Shown: piece by piece, positions 20,952 to 22,004 of the stretch
How positions within the stretch are numbered: position 1 is the stretch's first letter
Layout: the number at the start of each line of letters is the position of its first letter
Source of the DNA: JBLNBU01 sp050260215
Lineage (GTDB): Bacteria > Pseudomonadota > Alphaproteobacteria > Rhodospirillales > Magnetospirillaceae
Assembly: GCA_050260215.1 (NCBI GenBank)
Contig: JBLNBU010000231.1
Span: 1-22,004 of the forward strand
Direction: 5' to 3'
DNA length: 22,004 nucleotides
Position numbers and translations under genes: made by a program
Notes under the pieces: generated by a model
What the model was told of the DNA's origin: nothing
Databases searched by the model: none
What the model saw: the letters and a program-made list of their open reading frames with translations, nothing else

Positions 20952-21257
20952 CTACGCCTCGATCACGAACAGGCTGTCGAAGCAGGCGAGCGCCAGCAGT
21001 TCGGCGACGTCGCCCTTGGGCCGGCGCAGCACCACCTCGGCGGCGCGGCGCTGGGCCTGGTCGCGCAGCGTCAGCAGCATGCCCAGCCCGGCCGAATCCA
21101 TGTAGTCGAGCGCGTTGAGGTCGACGGTCACGTTCTTGCTGGCGCGTGCCAGCAGGTCCGCGATCAGCGCCTCGAAGGCATCGCGGTCCGAATAGGTGAG
21201 CTGGTCGCGCAGCACCAGCACCGGACCACCTGCACCCATGGCGATCTCATATTTCAT
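20952..21257 (-). CDS. STAS-domain anti-sigma factor antagonist
   Basis: This 101-residue single STAS domain has the signature DYMDSAGLGML (residues 51-61) with Ser55 as the expected phosphorylation site. In partner switching the unphosphorylated antagonist binds the anti-sigma HATPase; a PP2C phosphatase removes the phosphate. The downstream gene supplies both activities on one protein and begins 5 nt after this stop, so the two are co-translated. The ATG (complement of 21255-21257) is preceded by a run of eight G on the minus strand, an odd homopolymer in place of a normal Shine-Dalgarno; slippage there could vary spacing. It lies 27 nt after the MCP gene. Confidence 0.9.
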   Translation of the reverse strand: MKYEIAMGAGGPVLVLRDQLTYSDRDAFEALIADLLARASKNVTVDLNALDYMDSAGLGMLLTLRDQAQRRAAEVVLRRPKGDVAELLALACFDSLFVIEA

Positions 21258-21284
21258 GGGCCCCCCCCAATCATAACCACAACC

Positions 21285-22004
21285 TCAGGCGCGCACGCTG
21301 GTCCGCGCCGACAGGAATTCGTCGAGGCGCGCGGCCTGGGCCTCGTCGAACTCGAAGCGGACATGCGTGTTGCTGTCGGTCTGCGCCACCACAGACCCCT
21401 TCCAGGTGCCCAGCTTGGGCAGTTCCAGCTCGAATTCGGTGCCGCGGTCGCCGGCCAGCGGACGGTCGATCACGCCGGTACCGATCAGGGCGATTTCCTG
21501 CAGCAGGCAGGGCCGCCGGTCGCCCCCCATCACCGCGGTGGCGGCGACGTTGACGGTGTGGCGCTGGTTGGCGTGGCGGTTGTCCTCGGAACTGGCGCGG
21601 ACGATGTTGTCGATGGCGGTCTTCATCACGCCGATGCGTTCGCGGACGTTGCTCGCCGCCTGGTGGACCTCACCCGACAGGCGGCCGGTCTCCTCGGTCG
21701 AGCGCGACGCCTCGGCGATTTCCAGCGCCGCCTGCTGGGTGCTGGCCGCCGCCGCCTGGGCGGCCTGGGCGATCTCGTGGGTGGCCGAGCTCTGCTGCTC
21801 GACCGCGGCGGCGATGCCGCCGGCGATCTCGCCGATCTGGCCGATGATGCCGACGATGCCGTGGATGGCGCCCACCGCCTCGCCGGTGGCGGTCTGGATC
21901 GAGGCGATCTGGTCGCTGATCTGCTCGGTGGCCTTGGCGGTCTGGTTGGCCAGGCTTTTGACCTCGCCGGCGACGACCGCGAAGCCCTTGCCGGCCTCGC
22001 CGGC
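21285..22004 (-). CDS. Methyl-accepting chemotaxis protein with C-terminal PilZ-like domain, N-terminus outside window
   Basis: The frame is open from the window edge (22004) to the TGA at 21285-21287, giving 239 residues. The first part is the MCP signalling hairpin (AGKGFAVVAGEVKSLANQTA, then IGEIAGGIAAAVEQQSSAT). The last 90 or so residues form a PilZ-like beta domain (from RHANQRHTVNV to LDEFLSARTSVRA). PilZ domains usually bind c-di-GMP through an RxxxR motif and D/N-x-S-x-x-G; here the arginines are present (RHANQR) but the second motif reads EIALIG, so binding is doubtful. It is the first visible gene of an operon with the STAS and REC-HATPase-PP2C genes. Sensor domain, membrane segments and start are beyond the window. 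Confidence 0.88.
   Translation of the reverse strand, partial: AGEAGKGFAVVAGEVKSLANQTAKATEQISDQIASIQTATGEAVGAIHGIVGIIGQIGEIAGGIAAAVEQQSSATHEIAQAAQAAAASTQQAALEIAEASRSTEETGRLSGEVHQAASNVRERIGVMKTAIDNIVRASSEDNRHANQRHTVNVAATAVMGGDRRPCLLQEIALIGTGVIDRPLAGDRGTEFELELPKLGTWKGSVVAQTDSNTHVRFEFDEAQAARLDEFLSARTSVRA

Overview
The window is high-GC DNA (most coding lines well above 65% G+C by eye) with dense gene packing, DMSO-reductase-type sulfur enzymes, bacteriohemerythrin, c-di-GMP and chemotaxis proteins and alphaproteobacterial REP-like palindromes. This suggests a free-living alphaproteobacterium, most likely Rhodospirillales (Magnetospirillum/Phaeospirillum-like); that assignment is inference from gene content. 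No tRNA, rRNA, CRISPR array, integrase or transposase was recognised.

Layout. 1-4189 (+): soeA (5' end cut by the window edge), soeB and soeC, a membrane-bound cytoplasmic-facing sulfite dehydrogenase. 4249-4676 (-): two tiny unknown genes in one operon. 4677-4969: a lower-GC regulatory gap with an orphan minus-strand terminator and a palindromic operator candidate. 4970-6356 (+): a CbbR-like LysR regulator and a bacteriohemerythrin. 6448-7217 (-): a lipoprotein and a double-CDGSH iron-sulfur protein, divergent from ispH (7326-8285, +). 8333-8830 (-): a ProX/YbaK-type prolyl-tRNA editing protein, divergent from a 61-residue unknown (8933-9118, +). 9119-9537: a convergent intergenic region with a large inverted repeat and a 60-bp tandem repeat. 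9538-11604 (-): a c-heme-motif GGDEF-EAL protein. 11745-12522 (+): an AT-richer island holding the C-terminal remnant of a peptidoglycan-amidase-like effector and a probable exported immunity protein. 12621-17962 (-): a run of RHH regulator, TusA/TsuB-like carrier, SoxS-like thioredoxin, GlcG/HbpS-like protein and a fused 5-oxoprolinase. 18087-19184 (+): a divergent YeeE/TsuA thiosulfate transporter. 19207-22004 (-): an MCP-PilZ receptor (N-terminus outside the window), a STAS anti-sigma antagonist and a REC-HATPase-PP2C protein.

How they fit together. SoeABC oxidises sulfite to sulfate and feeds electrons to quinone. The YeeE/TusA/SoxS/RHH cluster looks like thiosulfate or sulfane-sulfur uptake and handling. 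5-oxoprolinase could tie in through glutathione turnover (inference). The last operon joins chemoreceptor signalling to a partner-switch module in which kinase and phosphatase are on one polypeptide.

The most interesting non-textbook items are the decayed effector/immunity pair with a perfect hairpin inside the immunity frame, the 60-bp tandem repeat with compensatory stem changes, the orphan terminator upstream of the LysR gene (possible sRNA or leader attenuator), and the receptor/partner-switch operon.
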